Assembly: GCA_023014485.1 (NCBI GenBank) | Contig: JAJOZX010008846.1 | Location: forward strand, 1-64,000 | DNA: 64,000 nucleotides | Direction: 5' to 3' | DNA from: Bathynomus jamesi | Lineage: Eukaryota > Arthropoda > Malacostraca > Isopoda > Cirolanidae | Shown: in pieces, positions 44,374 through 54,242 of the stretch | How the letters are laid out: each line of letters opens with the position of its first letter | How positions within the stretch are numbered: the stretch's first letter is position 1 | Notes under the pieces: model-generated | The model's input: the letters and a program-made list of their open reading frames with translations, nothing else | Told to the model about the DNA's origin: nothing | Database searches by the model: none | Position numbers and translations under genes: made by a program

Positions 44374-44734
44374 AAGATACATTTTATTCATTATCAATTT
44401 CGACAGTCCCGCAAAATAAATTTGAAATGTGGAGACCTAAATGGGGAAATCCTTGAAACCCACCAATTAATAAATAAGTTATCCCAAATCAGCAATTACT
44501 TCCCTCTATTTGTCATTGAGATTCACGAGTGGGAATACTCGAGGTAAGAATTCAAATTTAGAAAAACTCTTGAATTGGGTAAAGATGAAAAGAGTGGTTG
44601 ACACAAGTTGGGGGCTCGTGGGATGTTTTCGAGGGGAAGAAACCCAGTTAAAAACGTTGATGCACATGACATATATAAATAAGTTTTCTTGATTTATTTT
44701 GCTATAATTGAAAGGGTAAACCCACCCTCACCCA

Positions 44735-44738
<4 letters not shown>

Positions 44739-44782
<44 letters not shown>

Positions 44783-44790
44783 ATATATAC
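44739..44790. repeat. (TA)n microsatellite
   Basis: TA tract with one break. Confidence 0.95.
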
Positions 44791-44795
44791 TTGTA

Positions 44796-45065
44796 GGTTA
44801 TCTCTCCCCCACCAATTTTGACAGAATATTTTTGTTAAAACTAACGAAAATATCACGACTTAACCGAACCAATTAATTATCAAGGGCGTACAGTTGATCT
44901 ATTAGTAAATAGTAAATACTGTACTATTCCAGAAACAATGTTATAATTACTAATACATCAACTGTAAGCCCTTGATAATTGGTTAGGTTAAGTCGTGATA
45001 TTTTCGTTAGTTTTAACGAAAATATTCTGTCAAAATTGGTGGGGGGGGGGGGGGGGGAGATAACC
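44796..45065. mobile_element. GG-palindrome family, copy H (long form)
   Basis: 270 bp. Arms GGTTATCTCTCCCCC..ACCAATTTTGACAG and complement (right arm has an expanded G run at 45040-45057), core CTAACGAAAATATCACGAC. Unlike the short copies, the loop segment CAAGGGCGTACAGTTGAT is itself present on both sides (complement ATCAACTGTAAGCCCTTG), with a further 60-bp spacer. Flanks are TA repeats, so no duplication can be read. Confidence 0.88.
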
Positions 45066-45137
45066 TATATATAATATATATATATATATATGTGTGTATA
45101 TATATATATATCCTAAAGTTGCAGTCGTAAAACATTT

Positions 45138-45577
45138 GAGGGGTCGTGCGTCTTAAGGTACCTAAGCGCCACCACAGTCGAAAACGTGTTTTTGATGGAT
45201 ATCACTATTTTCACCCATCCTCTATCGCGTGGTTTGGGTTATAATGACCTTACGACACTAGAAGTATGGTTGAAAACCTTATGAAGCGAACTACTTTTTT
45301 CACCTCTATCGCCAGCCAAAAGTTCACCCAAAGTTCGGCATAATAAGAAAATCAAAAAATTAAAAAAATATATATATAAAATATAAAATACGAAAATCTA
45401 TTCCAAAAACTCATCAACATCTTCATTAGCATACATAGAACTCTAATTTAGCCAAAAATGAACGTTCTAGCTCAATTAATAACAGAGATACTATTGCCAG
45501 AATATTGCTGAACTTTGGAGGCGATTTCTGACGAATTTTAATTTTGGCGCTTAGGTACCTTAAGACGCGGGACCCCT
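45138..45577. mobile_element. AGGGGTCG MITE, copy 2 (uninterrupted)
   Basis: TIRs AGGGGTCGTGCGTCTTAAG and CTTAAGACGCGGGACCCCTT. Interior collinear with 40646-41286 but without the palindrome; includes the empty target site CATCTTCA at 45418-45425. Confidence 0.88.
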
Positions 45578-45647
45578 TATTTGTTTCCTTTCATATCTAA
45601 TAGTTTTAATTTTTACTTTATCTTTTATTTCCATTGTTATTTGTTTA

Positions 45648-45689
45648 GCGACTGAGGAGGGGCTTTTTTAGTCGAAAGCGTTTTCGTCG
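45648..45689 (+). ncRNA. hammerhead-like motif of another PLE family
   Basis: GCGA - CTGAGGA - GGGGCT loop AGTC - GAAA - GCGTTT - TCGT. The cores are intact; stem II pairs GGCU with AGUC and stem I is short (one G-U). Followed by TTCTTGTGGGTTGTTGG, like PLE ends. Confidence 0.45.
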
Positions 45690-45761
45690 TTTTATTTCTT
45701 GTGGGTTGTTGGTTCAATGAGTGGCGTTATTGCATTCTTATATATATATATATGTATATAT

Positions 45762-46085
45762 GGTGGTGTAGTTAGCATTGCTGACTACAAATCCACCGGC
45801 TCCGGGTGTTCAACTCCCTACCGAGGGCAGGCAGTGTTCAATTCATCCAGCTGTTCATCCTTCTATGCAAAACAATTATTGGTCGGTAGATAAATGGGTA
45901 CCCTGGGTAACCTAGTGGTGACGACGCTGGGCTGCTGATCGGGAGGGCGAGAGTTCGAGTCCGGGCGAGGACTTTGTAATTTCTGGATTCCCTGGTGGGT
46001 CGTGGCTCTGATTCCACGTTAAGCTGTAGGTCTAAGGTGGGGCTGACTTTAGTCAGAGTGAAAAATTTGGGAGAAAAGAAAACTA
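45762..46085 (+). mobile_element. dimeric tRNA-derived SINE, copy 2
   Basis: First unit TAGTTAGCATTGCTGACTAC with a degraded B box; second unit CCTAGTGGTGACGACGCTGG with a good B box AGTTCGAGTCC; then the body with GTAGGTCTAAGGTGG. Complements copy 1, in which the first B box is intact and the second lost. Confidence 0.78.
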
Positions 46086-46214
46086 AGTTTTTTAACTGAA
46101 GCTTATACTCGTGTGTGTGTGTGTGTATATATATATATGAAAATTATTTCACGAAAGTAACACGTGAAAAATATTTATGATGAATAAAACCACGAAGGAA
46201 AGGAAACACAAAAA

Positions 46215-46256
46215 GGTGCTCAAGCGCTTTCGTCTAATGACATCCTCAGGAACACT
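46215..46256 (-). ncRNA. hammerhead-like motif, PLE left arm
   Basis: On -: AGUGUUC - CUGAGGA - U GUC AUUA GAC - GAAA - GCGCUU - GAGCACC. Stem I has 6 pairs, stem II 3; cores intact; self-complementary GCGC stem III. Confidence 0.65.
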
Positions 46257-46367
46257 GAAGTACATAAAAGGTTACGGCCTATATATAGGTTACAGAAAGA
46301 AAAAAATAAATAAATAAATAACATACATACACACAAACATATATATATATATATTACATACATATCT

Positions 46368-46410
<43 letters not shown>

Positions 46411-46854
46411 ATAAACGGAGAAGTAAAAATAAAAATTAAAGATTAGAGGATTAACAAAGAGGCATACAGATTTGTAAGGAAAAATATCGATTTTTAGCAC
46501 AAGATCAATGAATTAAAAATACAAATTTATACTGGAAATCTACCCGGGTTTTAACACTTTGCCTTTTAGAGTCAAGTTTCGATATATATAAAAATAAAAT
46601 GAAGATTAAAAGTTAATAAAGTAGCGTACAAGTTACCAAAGATTTAGCGTCCTACCCTTTTTATCTAAATTTGTTTTGAAGGAATTCAAAACAACAGGAT
46701 CGAGTTGAAAAAGACCTTTGCTTATGTTGAAGTTATTTGAAAGTTGGATAATGGCAGACGGGAAAGGATTTGCACACGTATAAAACAGCATCAATATTCC
46801 GTTAGAACAGGACATTGTCCAGTGCTCTTTTTGTCCATTTGTCAGGGTTATCCC

Positions 46855-47050
46855 ACTGTATGATTGGAATAATGCTTCAGTTTTATTTCATTCTAGCAAC
46901 ATTGTCAATAGAAATATTCTTGAGTCTGCCATTATCCAACTTTCAAATAACTTCAACATAAGCAAAGGTCTTTTTCAACTCGATCCTGTTGTTTTGAATT
47001 CCTTCAAAACAAATTTAGATAAAAAGGGTAGGACGCTAAATCTTTGGTAA
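46855..47050 (+). pseudogene. PLE protein C-terminus
   Basis: YDWNNASVLFHSSNIV, then RNILESAIIQLSNNFNISKG, LFQLDPVVLNSF: this corresponds to the end of PLE GIY-YIG proteins (IDWxNAxVI..., RxxLESxxI). A stop follows at about 47048. The partly inverted duplicate in the left arm reads as a short - strand ORF at 46815-46633. Confidence 0.75.
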
Positions 47051-47330
47051 ACTTGTACGCTACTTTATTAACTTTTAATTCATTTTATTTTTATATATAT
47101 CGAAACTTGACTCTAAAAGGCAAAGTGTTAAAACCCGGGTAGATTTCCAGTATAAATTTGTATTTTTAATTCATTTGATCTTGTGCTAAAAATCGATATT
47201 TTTCCTTACAAATCTGTATGCCTCTTTGTTAATCCTCTAATCTTTAATTTTTAATTTTATTTTTACTTCTCCGTTTATTGCATATATATATATGTATGTG
47301 TGTGTAGATATGTATGTATATATATATATG

Positions 47331-47361
<31 letters not shown>

Positions 47362-47445
47362 GTTTGTGTGTATGTATGTTATTTATTTATTTTTATTTTT
47401 TTTTCCTTTCTGTAACCTATATATAGGCCGTAACCTTTTATGTAC

Positions 47446-47488
47446 TTCAGTTCCTGAGGATGTCATTAGACGAAAGCGCTTGAGCACC
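47446..47488 (+). ncRNA. hammerhead-like motif, PLE right arm
   Basis: Same core (CTGAGGA, GAC GAAA GCGCTT GAGCACC) as the left arm, with stem I weakened by a deletion in the 5' strand (CAGTTC). Confidence 0.55.
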
Positions 47489-47513
47489 TTTTTGTGTTTC
47501 CTTTCCTTCGTAG

Positions 47514-47542
<29 letters not shown>

Positions 47543-47544
<2 letters not shown>

Positions 47545-47772
47545 GTGCATCAAAATTTTACCACTTATAGGGCGCTAATATGTCATTGCTTACCACTTAT
47601 AGTTTGTTTGTTTTTGGTTTATATAAGTGTCTTTATTTGCTTGTTTTTTAATAATAATGTCGTTCTTTAAACCCATGGCTAAATATATAAACAATAAATA
47701 CATAGTATTGAAAAGTATTTTTGAGGCACCTCTATATCAAGTGGTAACATTTTTTAAGCACCCTGTATATAT
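47543..47772. mobile_element. mariner-type MITE
   Basis: GGTGCATCAAAATTTTACCAC (21-bp end, read from 47543) and the inverted right end GTGGTAACATTTTTTAAGC, ACCCTGTATA. About 230 bp, no transposase. Confidence 0.65.
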
Positions 47773-47836
47773 ATTATATATATACATTTAACTGCAATGA
47801 CCGCGCAGTATATTAACGTATAGAAACGACGTAACT

Positions 47837-47943
47837 ATAGAGGAGTGTTCTGCACACGAGGAAGAGAAATAACAAACAAATGAAAGCGGGTGCCTTATTT
47901 TTCATTTGTTTGTTATTTCTCTTCCTCGTGTGCAGAATACTCC
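47837..47943. repeat. near-perfect hairpin, ~47-bp arms
   Basis: TATAGAGGAGTGTTCTGCAC continues through GAGGAAGAGAAATAACAAAC and ATGAAA; 14-bp loop GCGGGTGCCTTATT; complementary arm with one mismatch. Confidence 0.85.
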
Positions 47944-48179
47944 TCTATACTTACGATATTATATAATATATATATATATATATAATATATATATATAAAT
48001 GGGAATTTAATAAAGGCATTTAAATAAAATGTGTTTCGTATTTATATTTCAGTTACATCGAAGTGTTATAATGCAATGGAGAAATAGTAATATTAGCTTA
48101 AGCGTCATTTTCACAATGTATAATGTTTTAAAATTTCATCTGGCTGCGCGCACATATCAAATTACTTTTCACTCATTGT

Positions 48180-48560
48180 CGTTCCTCTTCCCATTTCCAT
48201 CCGCCGTCCGCGAATGGGAATGGGCGTAGTGAGACATCTAGATTTGGGAATCTTTTTTTTTTATTTAAGAAAGATTGCCATTCCCGTTCGTATTCGGGGT
48301 AAATGTGCGAAATGAGAATGGCTAATATTTCTTAATTAAACCTCGAACTTAACCTAGCTTCTAACCTAACATTAGCCTAACCTATCTTTAACGTAACTTT
48401 TAACCTAACCTAACTTGAGCCAAAGTATTAAAGCCGTGGATGAGTACGAGAATGGCGTGAAGAATGGATCAATTTGAAAATTGCTTCCTTTGAGATTCTC
48501 ACTTTCGGATTTTTCACTCTCAAACGATGAATAAAATAGGAATTTTTTTTTTTCCCCAAT
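48180..48560. mobile_element. GGGAGTGCTCGAAGT-type MITE family, diverged copy
   Basis: CCATTTCCATCCGCCGTCCG..GAATGGGAATGGGCGTAGTG resembles the left end at 42133, and inner blocks match in inverted order. A CCTAA-rich interstitial stretch at 48350-48412 lies inside. Confidence 0.45.
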
Positions 48561-48564
48561 GAAT

Positions 48565-49150
48565 GACGGCCATCACACTTAACGACCTAAAATTTATTAA
48601 TTTTATGAGGGAACCATCACGAGAGATCGTATTACAATAATGGCAACAATTCCGTTTGAAACGATATGCAACGTTCAAGAATTCGGTTTCGTTCTCTGAA
48701 AGGATATTTGTTTTTAAGCAAATTTGAGTCCATGCACAAAATCATTGAAGAGCTATTGACGATAGTTCGCTTTGCACGCAGCTTTTCACGTACAGTATAT
48801 AGTTATTGTTTGATAGCAACACCAATTTTTTGCTACGCGTAAATTTTATTTCTTAATTAAATTCTTGATTAATTCCCAGTAGAGAAAAATATCTATTTTC
48901 AAATAGTAGATAGTCCAGATTCAGTGGTACCGTTGCATGGGCACATTTTATCTCGCTCTCTGCTCCCTTGTATGGGGAAATTCCGCTAACAACGTTTTAA
49001 ACGGTATCTTTATCATCCAAAAACGATGATGCTGATGTCCATGATCATTCTAGTGCATTATTTAAAGCATTACTAAAGCTCAAAGATGTAATCAAGTTGG
49101 CACATTTTATTTTTATTTACGAGTGTAAGAACAAAATCATTAATTTACAT
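48565..49150. other. no gene recognised
   Basis: Unremarkable AT-rich sequence. Confidence 0.5.
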
Positions 49151-49168
49151 TAAATAACTAAATATTTT

Positions 49169-49375
49169 GTGACTCATCAAGAAATCCACCGATATCAGAA
49201 CAGAAATAGATCAAAGTATGTTATTCCTCAATTTAGATTGTCTTCATCTCAAAAACTACCTATTTTCATAGGATTGAAATTATGGAATGATTTAAATGCT
49301 GATATAAAAAATATTGCGAACGTAAATGTGTTTAAAAACCAGTTGAAATCTCAATTAATAACGGAATACTACTAA
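49169..49375 (+). pseudogene. LINE ORF2 C-terminal fragment
   Basis: HQEIHRYQNRNRSKYVIPQF, RLSSSQKLPIFIGLKLWNDL: the YxTRN, SFxxxGxKLWNxLP ending of LINE ORF2 proteins. Stop TAA at 49373-49375. No RT upstream. Confidence 0.65.
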
Positions 49376-49415
49376 AAATCTAGGATTAAATGTACATTAC
49401 TATATTACTTACTTA

Positions 49416-49988
49416 CGCTCTTTCCGTTCTACCCCAGCAATAAAAAATGAAATTATATATTATTTTCTACTGTAGTTTTACTTGCTGAATTCAATAATAT
49501 GTATCTTATTTTGGAGAAATTAATAACAAAAGAGTTATAGTCCGTTTATTTTATTTAAAAGTAGAGATTGCATTTAAGATTTCAATAAAAATGTCCTTTC
49601 CTTTTTGTCTTCTCCTCCACAGAAATTCACATAAATAAGAATCTATCATATTTCTAGATGTTCCCCAATGTCTCTCGTTCCTTTGTTTAGCTAAATCAAC
49701 TGTACGCCCTTGACGATTGGTTAGGTTAGGTCGTGATATTTTCGTTAGTTAGCCTTATAAGGTTAACTAAAGAAGGCTGGGGTAGAACGTTATTTCCTTA
49801 ACTATGTTTATGAAATTCCATTTATCATCCATAACAATATCTACAAAAGAGAGAAACAAATTAGTAATTATAACCATAACTAATTAAAGCACGAATACTT
49901 TCTCCAAAATAAAATATATATTATTGAATTCAGCAAGTAAAACTACACTAGGAATTGTTGCTGGGGTAGAACTAAACGGAAAAGATCC
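49416..49988. mobile_element. GG-palindrome-related element, copy J (TSD CTTACTTA)
   Basis: 573 bp with ~115-bp inverted ends: right end reads on - GGATCTTTTCCGTTTAGTTC, TACCCCAGC; left end CGCTCTTTCCGTTC, TACCCCAGC. Exact duplications CTTACTTA at 49408-49415 and 49989-49996. The interior (49691-49790) holds a half core: loop CAACTGTACGCCCTTGACG, TTAGG arm, CGTTAGTTAGCC and AAGGCTGGGGTAGAACG, without the opposite arm. Confidence 0.82.
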
Positions 49989-49999
49989 CTTACTTATTA

Positions 50000-52120
50000 C
50001 TTTCATTTCTTGTGTCTAACTTCGTATTGAATTGGTATAATATCTTTAATAATGACTTTGTATTAGTTTTATATCTATCATAATAACTTAAGATTATGTT
50101 ATGGGATTTATATCCTGCCCATAAAGCTTATTATCATCATTATCATTATCATAATACACGAGCATAATGTATTGCCACTGAGAGTAGATTAATCATAATT
50201 TAATAATAGTTGAGTTGACAGTATTATTTGTATTATTGTAACATAAGAGAATCTGTAATATTATTATAATTATTTTTTTATAAATTATTTATAAATAAAT
50301 AAATTTATAAATGTAAATGAATAAAAAATAAATGTCTTAACAATTATTTAATTCCATTGTTTAATTATCAACTGTTAGTTCAGTTATGTATTTGAAATTA
50401 ATTAATAATTCTTAGTTATGGTTTATAGAATATTATTATTAATCTTGACTATCTCTGAAAAGATGTTTTATCTTTTATTAAGAGCCCAGTAAAGCCAAAA
50501 GCTTAAGGGACAAATAAATAAAATAAATAGTCCAATTTCACAATTATTTATTTTATGTTAAAATTACTGGAACAACAAAAATTGTAGAGTTGTATTTATT
50601 TTGTAAATAAAGAAATATTCATTCATTCATTCATCATTCATTCATGAAGAGTAGACACATGTGGCCCACTCTCGCTCGTCGACTGTTCCAGGGAGTCATC
50701 TATGACGTCTCTGTGAGCGTAGTCACGGTCGCTCTATTACATATAATATTGGAAGCAAAGTTACAAAAGTTATCTGAGCTTTTTGGGGACAAATTTAAGG
50801 AATGAAAATGACGAATAACCTTTTAAATATACACTTATTTACGAGCACATATCTTATAAACCTACATCTAAGCATGAACCAAATGAATATTTTGCAAAAA
50901 CAAAGAACTTTAATCCTCTTGCTCAAAGATAGATCTGAGGAGCAGGGCCGGATTAAGGCTGTGAGCGGCCTAAGGCTAATAAGAGGGAAGGGCCTATATA
51001 TGTACTCTATATTGTATATAACTCATAAAATCTTCAAACCAATAGAAATGTATATTTATCCAAATTTAACAACTGACAGAAGTCAAAGCTATGTACATTA
51101 AAAAAAAAAAAAAACAGTAAAAACAGCATACAATTCAAATAGAGAATGATATCTTCCTTCCTGGCTGTGATATCAAACAAAACATACCCCTTTCTTCGAC
51201 ATGTTGAATGATCATTACACTAGGCCCAAATTCCCAACATCTGAAAAACAATTTCGGAAACAGATTAACCCTTTGAAGCAATCATACAAAAATAGATGAA
51301 AATCATACATACATACATAGTTATTACATACATATCGACAATAATACACCATCATATATAATGACATACAAAAAAATCAACTAAAACTAAAAAACTCGTT
51401 TTTCACCTCTTAAAATATAATTATACACTCAGTAGGGTGGAGCGAAAAATACTTTTTTTCTAGTATGAAGTTCTAATAGTGATTAAAAGTTGCATTTAGT
51501 GGACGAAATATGCCTGCCAAAATATGAGTTCATTTGTTTAAATTTTTCAGCTGCCACAGGGGGCTAAAGTTAACACAATTTTGTGTAAAAAGGAAAAAAA
51601 TGCTTCTATTTTAGGTTTGTCAAACTATTATAAAATTTATCTTAGAATTATCTAATAGTTTGATTAAGATTCTTAAATGATAGGAATTCGTTTAGTAAAA
51701 ATGGCTTTTCATATGCTTAATATCTTCAGCTGCCACAAGAGAGCTGAAGTTAACACAATTTAGAGTAACTGAGTCATGTTGAGACTACACTGAATGTTGT
51801 GGGGGAGGGTTTGGGGAGGGTTGTGGGGGAGGGTTTTGGTGTGAAGGAATTTCTTTCTGTGAGTCATTAGAACAGTGTGTTAACACTTGTCTTCTTAGGT
51901 AGACGGCCTAGTCGCTCAGTTGATCGGAGTTTTTTAATATGATCGGAATATTATAAAACTTTATTTTAAAGTGATTTATATAGAGATAATATTGATTTTA
52001 TTATAAAATGCTTGTTATAATGTATTAATAATTTTAGTTTATTTATATAATATATTATATATTTATATAATATATTATATATTTATATAATATTAATATA
52101 CTTATAAAATATATTATATA
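50000..52120. other. AT-rich, no gene; isolated transposon ends
   Basis: At 50943 CAGGGCCGGATTAAGGC looks like a solo hAT end; at 51434 AGGGTGGAGCGAAAAATAC looks like another transposon end followed by two diverged TTCAGCTGCCACA blocks (51547, 51727). No matching right ends identified. Confidence 0.4.
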
Positions 52121-52129
52121 TATTAATTA

Positions 52130-52530
52130 TACAGGGTGTCCCGTAAGTCTGGACCCATAGGGAAAAATAATAAAATTACAAAATAGTCCAAAAATTTATT
52201 AATCTGTTCAAAGTGTCCGCCGTTGTGTCGCACACATAGTTGAAGACGCAATCTCCACTGCGACAGCACTTTCTGAATCACAGTCGCAGAAATTTCTTGA
52301 CACGCCTCCACAATGCGTGCTTTAAGGTGGAAAATGTTCTGAAGTTTGACCTCGTACACTTTGGCTTTCAAGTGGCCCCACAAATAAAACTCTAGCGGAG
52401 TAAGATCATAATAAAAAAATAATAAAAATAATAAAAAAATAATAAAAAAATATATTATAAATAAATTTTTGGACTATTTTGTAATTTTATTATTTTTCCC
52501 TATGGGTCCAGACTTACGGGACACCCTGTA
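52130..52530 (-). mobile_element. mariner derivative retaining the transposase C-terminus
   Basis: TIRs TACAGGGTGTCCCGTAAGT and complement, extending to GGACCCATAGGGAAAAATA. The - frame reads MWGHLKAKVYEVKLQNIFHL, then ISATVIQKVLSQW and LCVRHNGGHFEQ, the end of a mariner transposase. Its TIR resembles that of 13814-14216, which kept the N-terminus instead. Confidence 0.87.
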
Positions 52531-52586
52531 TAATGTTTTGATGTTGCAGGATATTTTGTGATTGTGAATTTTTCTTAAAAATATTA

Positions 52587-53262
52587 TGGCATCAAATACT
52601 AAATATAAACATTTCACTAGAGAACATATGAAGTGTGCCATATTTGAAGTACCTTGTGAGATGAGTGATATGCAACTACCAACATAACTGCATTATGAAA
52701 GATTACCTGTTCACAAAACATTTAGTGAAGGAGCAGATGAATAACAAGGAGCCTTCATTTTCTGAAATAGCAGAGGCAGTTTCCAAAAAGGTAGAAAATA
52801 TTTGGAAGAAAGCCTCTTTGCCAATAGTTCACATACACGCGTTTTACAGATGATGCGAGTGTACCATGATAAATACAGGTCCTTATTAAAGCCATACAAG
52901 TCACGCAAGGATCAGCCTAAGTACAAAAATCAGCTTGAAGAATTTGAAAACTCTTCAAATGCACTTTGTTTGACATCTGCACCTGCAATGTAAGGAGTTT
53001 AGGAGATGCTCATGTGAAAAGAGTAAGAAAGTCCCTCCAAAAGAGCAGGATTTTTTAAATGACCAACGAACACGCAGAATAATGGTGATAGGAAGCATTG
53101 ACATAGCACACACAAGACGATTACAAGCAAGAGAACATCGAAAGGAAATGGAAAAAGCACGTCTGGAATCCTCACAAACAACTAGTGCTGCTATAACCAA
53201 TACGTCCAACTTACAAATCGAAACAGAGAAAGTGAGTAGTATAGCCGCAAAAGGGTAGAGTG
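52587..53262 (+). pseudogene. degraded multicopy hypothetical ORF
   Basis: Pieces in changing + frames: VENIWKKASLPIV, LQMMRVYHDKYRSLLKPYKS, KNQLEEFENSSNALC, then CSCEKSKKVPPKEQDFLNDQ (CxC cluster) and TRRIMVIGSIDIAHTRR. I recognise the order (WxKAxxPxV, YHxKYRxLLKPYKSRK, xxCSCxK..KVP, FLxDQRxxRxM) from uncharacterised, highly repeated arthropod ORFs, probably element-borne. No function known to me. Confidence 0.5.
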
Positions 53263-53310
53263 CAGGAATGTTGCAAGTGATTACGTAATGTTGCAAAGGG
53301 GGTGGGGTGT

Positions 53311-53640
53311 TGCAAAAAAAGAAAAAAAGAGTACTGGCCTTTGTTGCCAACCGGGTTGCAAGGGGCATGCAACTTGGAGGCGGAGTTCTCCCCAAGCTAT
53401 TCCCCCAAAGGGCCAGAAAGGAGAGAAAGGAGAGAGGTGTTCACCTGGCAGGAGCCAAGTGCATATTAAGACTTCAGCCGAGTAGGCGTTGTTTTATAGG
53501 CTCCTAATCAGCCAGTTGGCTGAGCCAAGGGGGGAGGGTACACCTGAAGGAGAGAGAGAGAGTAGTTGCCTTTGATTGCAAGGCATGCAACTTGGAGGCG
53601 GAGTTCTCCCCCAAGTTATTTTCGTTTACCTAACCTAAGA
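53311..53640. repeat. imperfect direct repeat
   Basis: ATGCAACTTGGAGGCGGAG, TTCTCCCCAAG, GGGCCAGAAAG blocks occur at 53368-53430 and again at 53585-53680. Confidence 0.6.
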
Positions 53641-53760
53641 GGCCTCTAAGGGGTTTCCCAAGGGCCAGAAAGAGAAGGACCAGAGGTCCTTGCTCGGCTG
53701 GGAGCCGAGCTTGAATGACTCCGTCAGTCGTCTCTCGGTCTTTATAAACCTCTATTCTGG

Positions 53761-53947
53761 CTGAGTTGCCAGATAGCGCCATGTATTCAGTTGCTGAGTT
53801 GCCAGATCACGCCGTGTATTCAGTTGCTGAGTTGCCAGATCGCACCATGTATGCAGTTGCTGAGTTGCCAGATCACGCCATGTATTCAGGTGCTGAGTTG
53901 CCAGATCGCATCATGTATTCCAGATAGCGCCATGTATTCCAGATAGC
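53761..53947. repeat. 33-bp tandem repeat, five units
   Basis: Unit CTGAGTTGCCAGAT plus CGCGCCATGTATTCAGTTG, starting at 53761, 53794, 53827, 53860 and 53893, followed by shorter remnants. Confidence 0.9.
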
Positions 53948-53949
53948 AA

Positions 53950-54211
53950 AAAACATATATTAATCATCCATTTAAATAGTGTACCACAATATTGACGTAG
54001 ATGAATCCAATTAAATTCTGTTTATTAAATAAATAATTTTTACACACAATTTTTATTATAAATATTTGAACAACGAAACGATATGAAAATTTACAAAACA
54101 ATTCATTTAAAAGTTGAAATTATCCAAAACACAATCCGCTATAACGGGGTCGGACGACATGAGAGATCTTCCTTCCAGACCGCTCTTGATGTGTGTGTAT
54201 ATATATATATG

Positions 54212-54242
<31 letters not shown>

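Larger units (their letters stand above)
46140..47525. mobile_element. PLE-derived inverted repeat, two ~600-bp arms
   Basis: Arms 46140-46758 and 46925-47525 are near-complementary, apart from differing TA tracts. Each outer end has a PLE terminus with a hammerhead-like motif. The + arm encodes the PLE protein C-terminus. The ~165-bp spacer carries the next upstream PLE coding segment (YDWNNASVLFHSSNIV). Confidence 0.85.

Noticed and set aside
53761..53947. CRISPR-like array
   Set aside because: Units are contiguous with no unique spacers, and the genome is eukaryotic; it is a simple tandem repeat.
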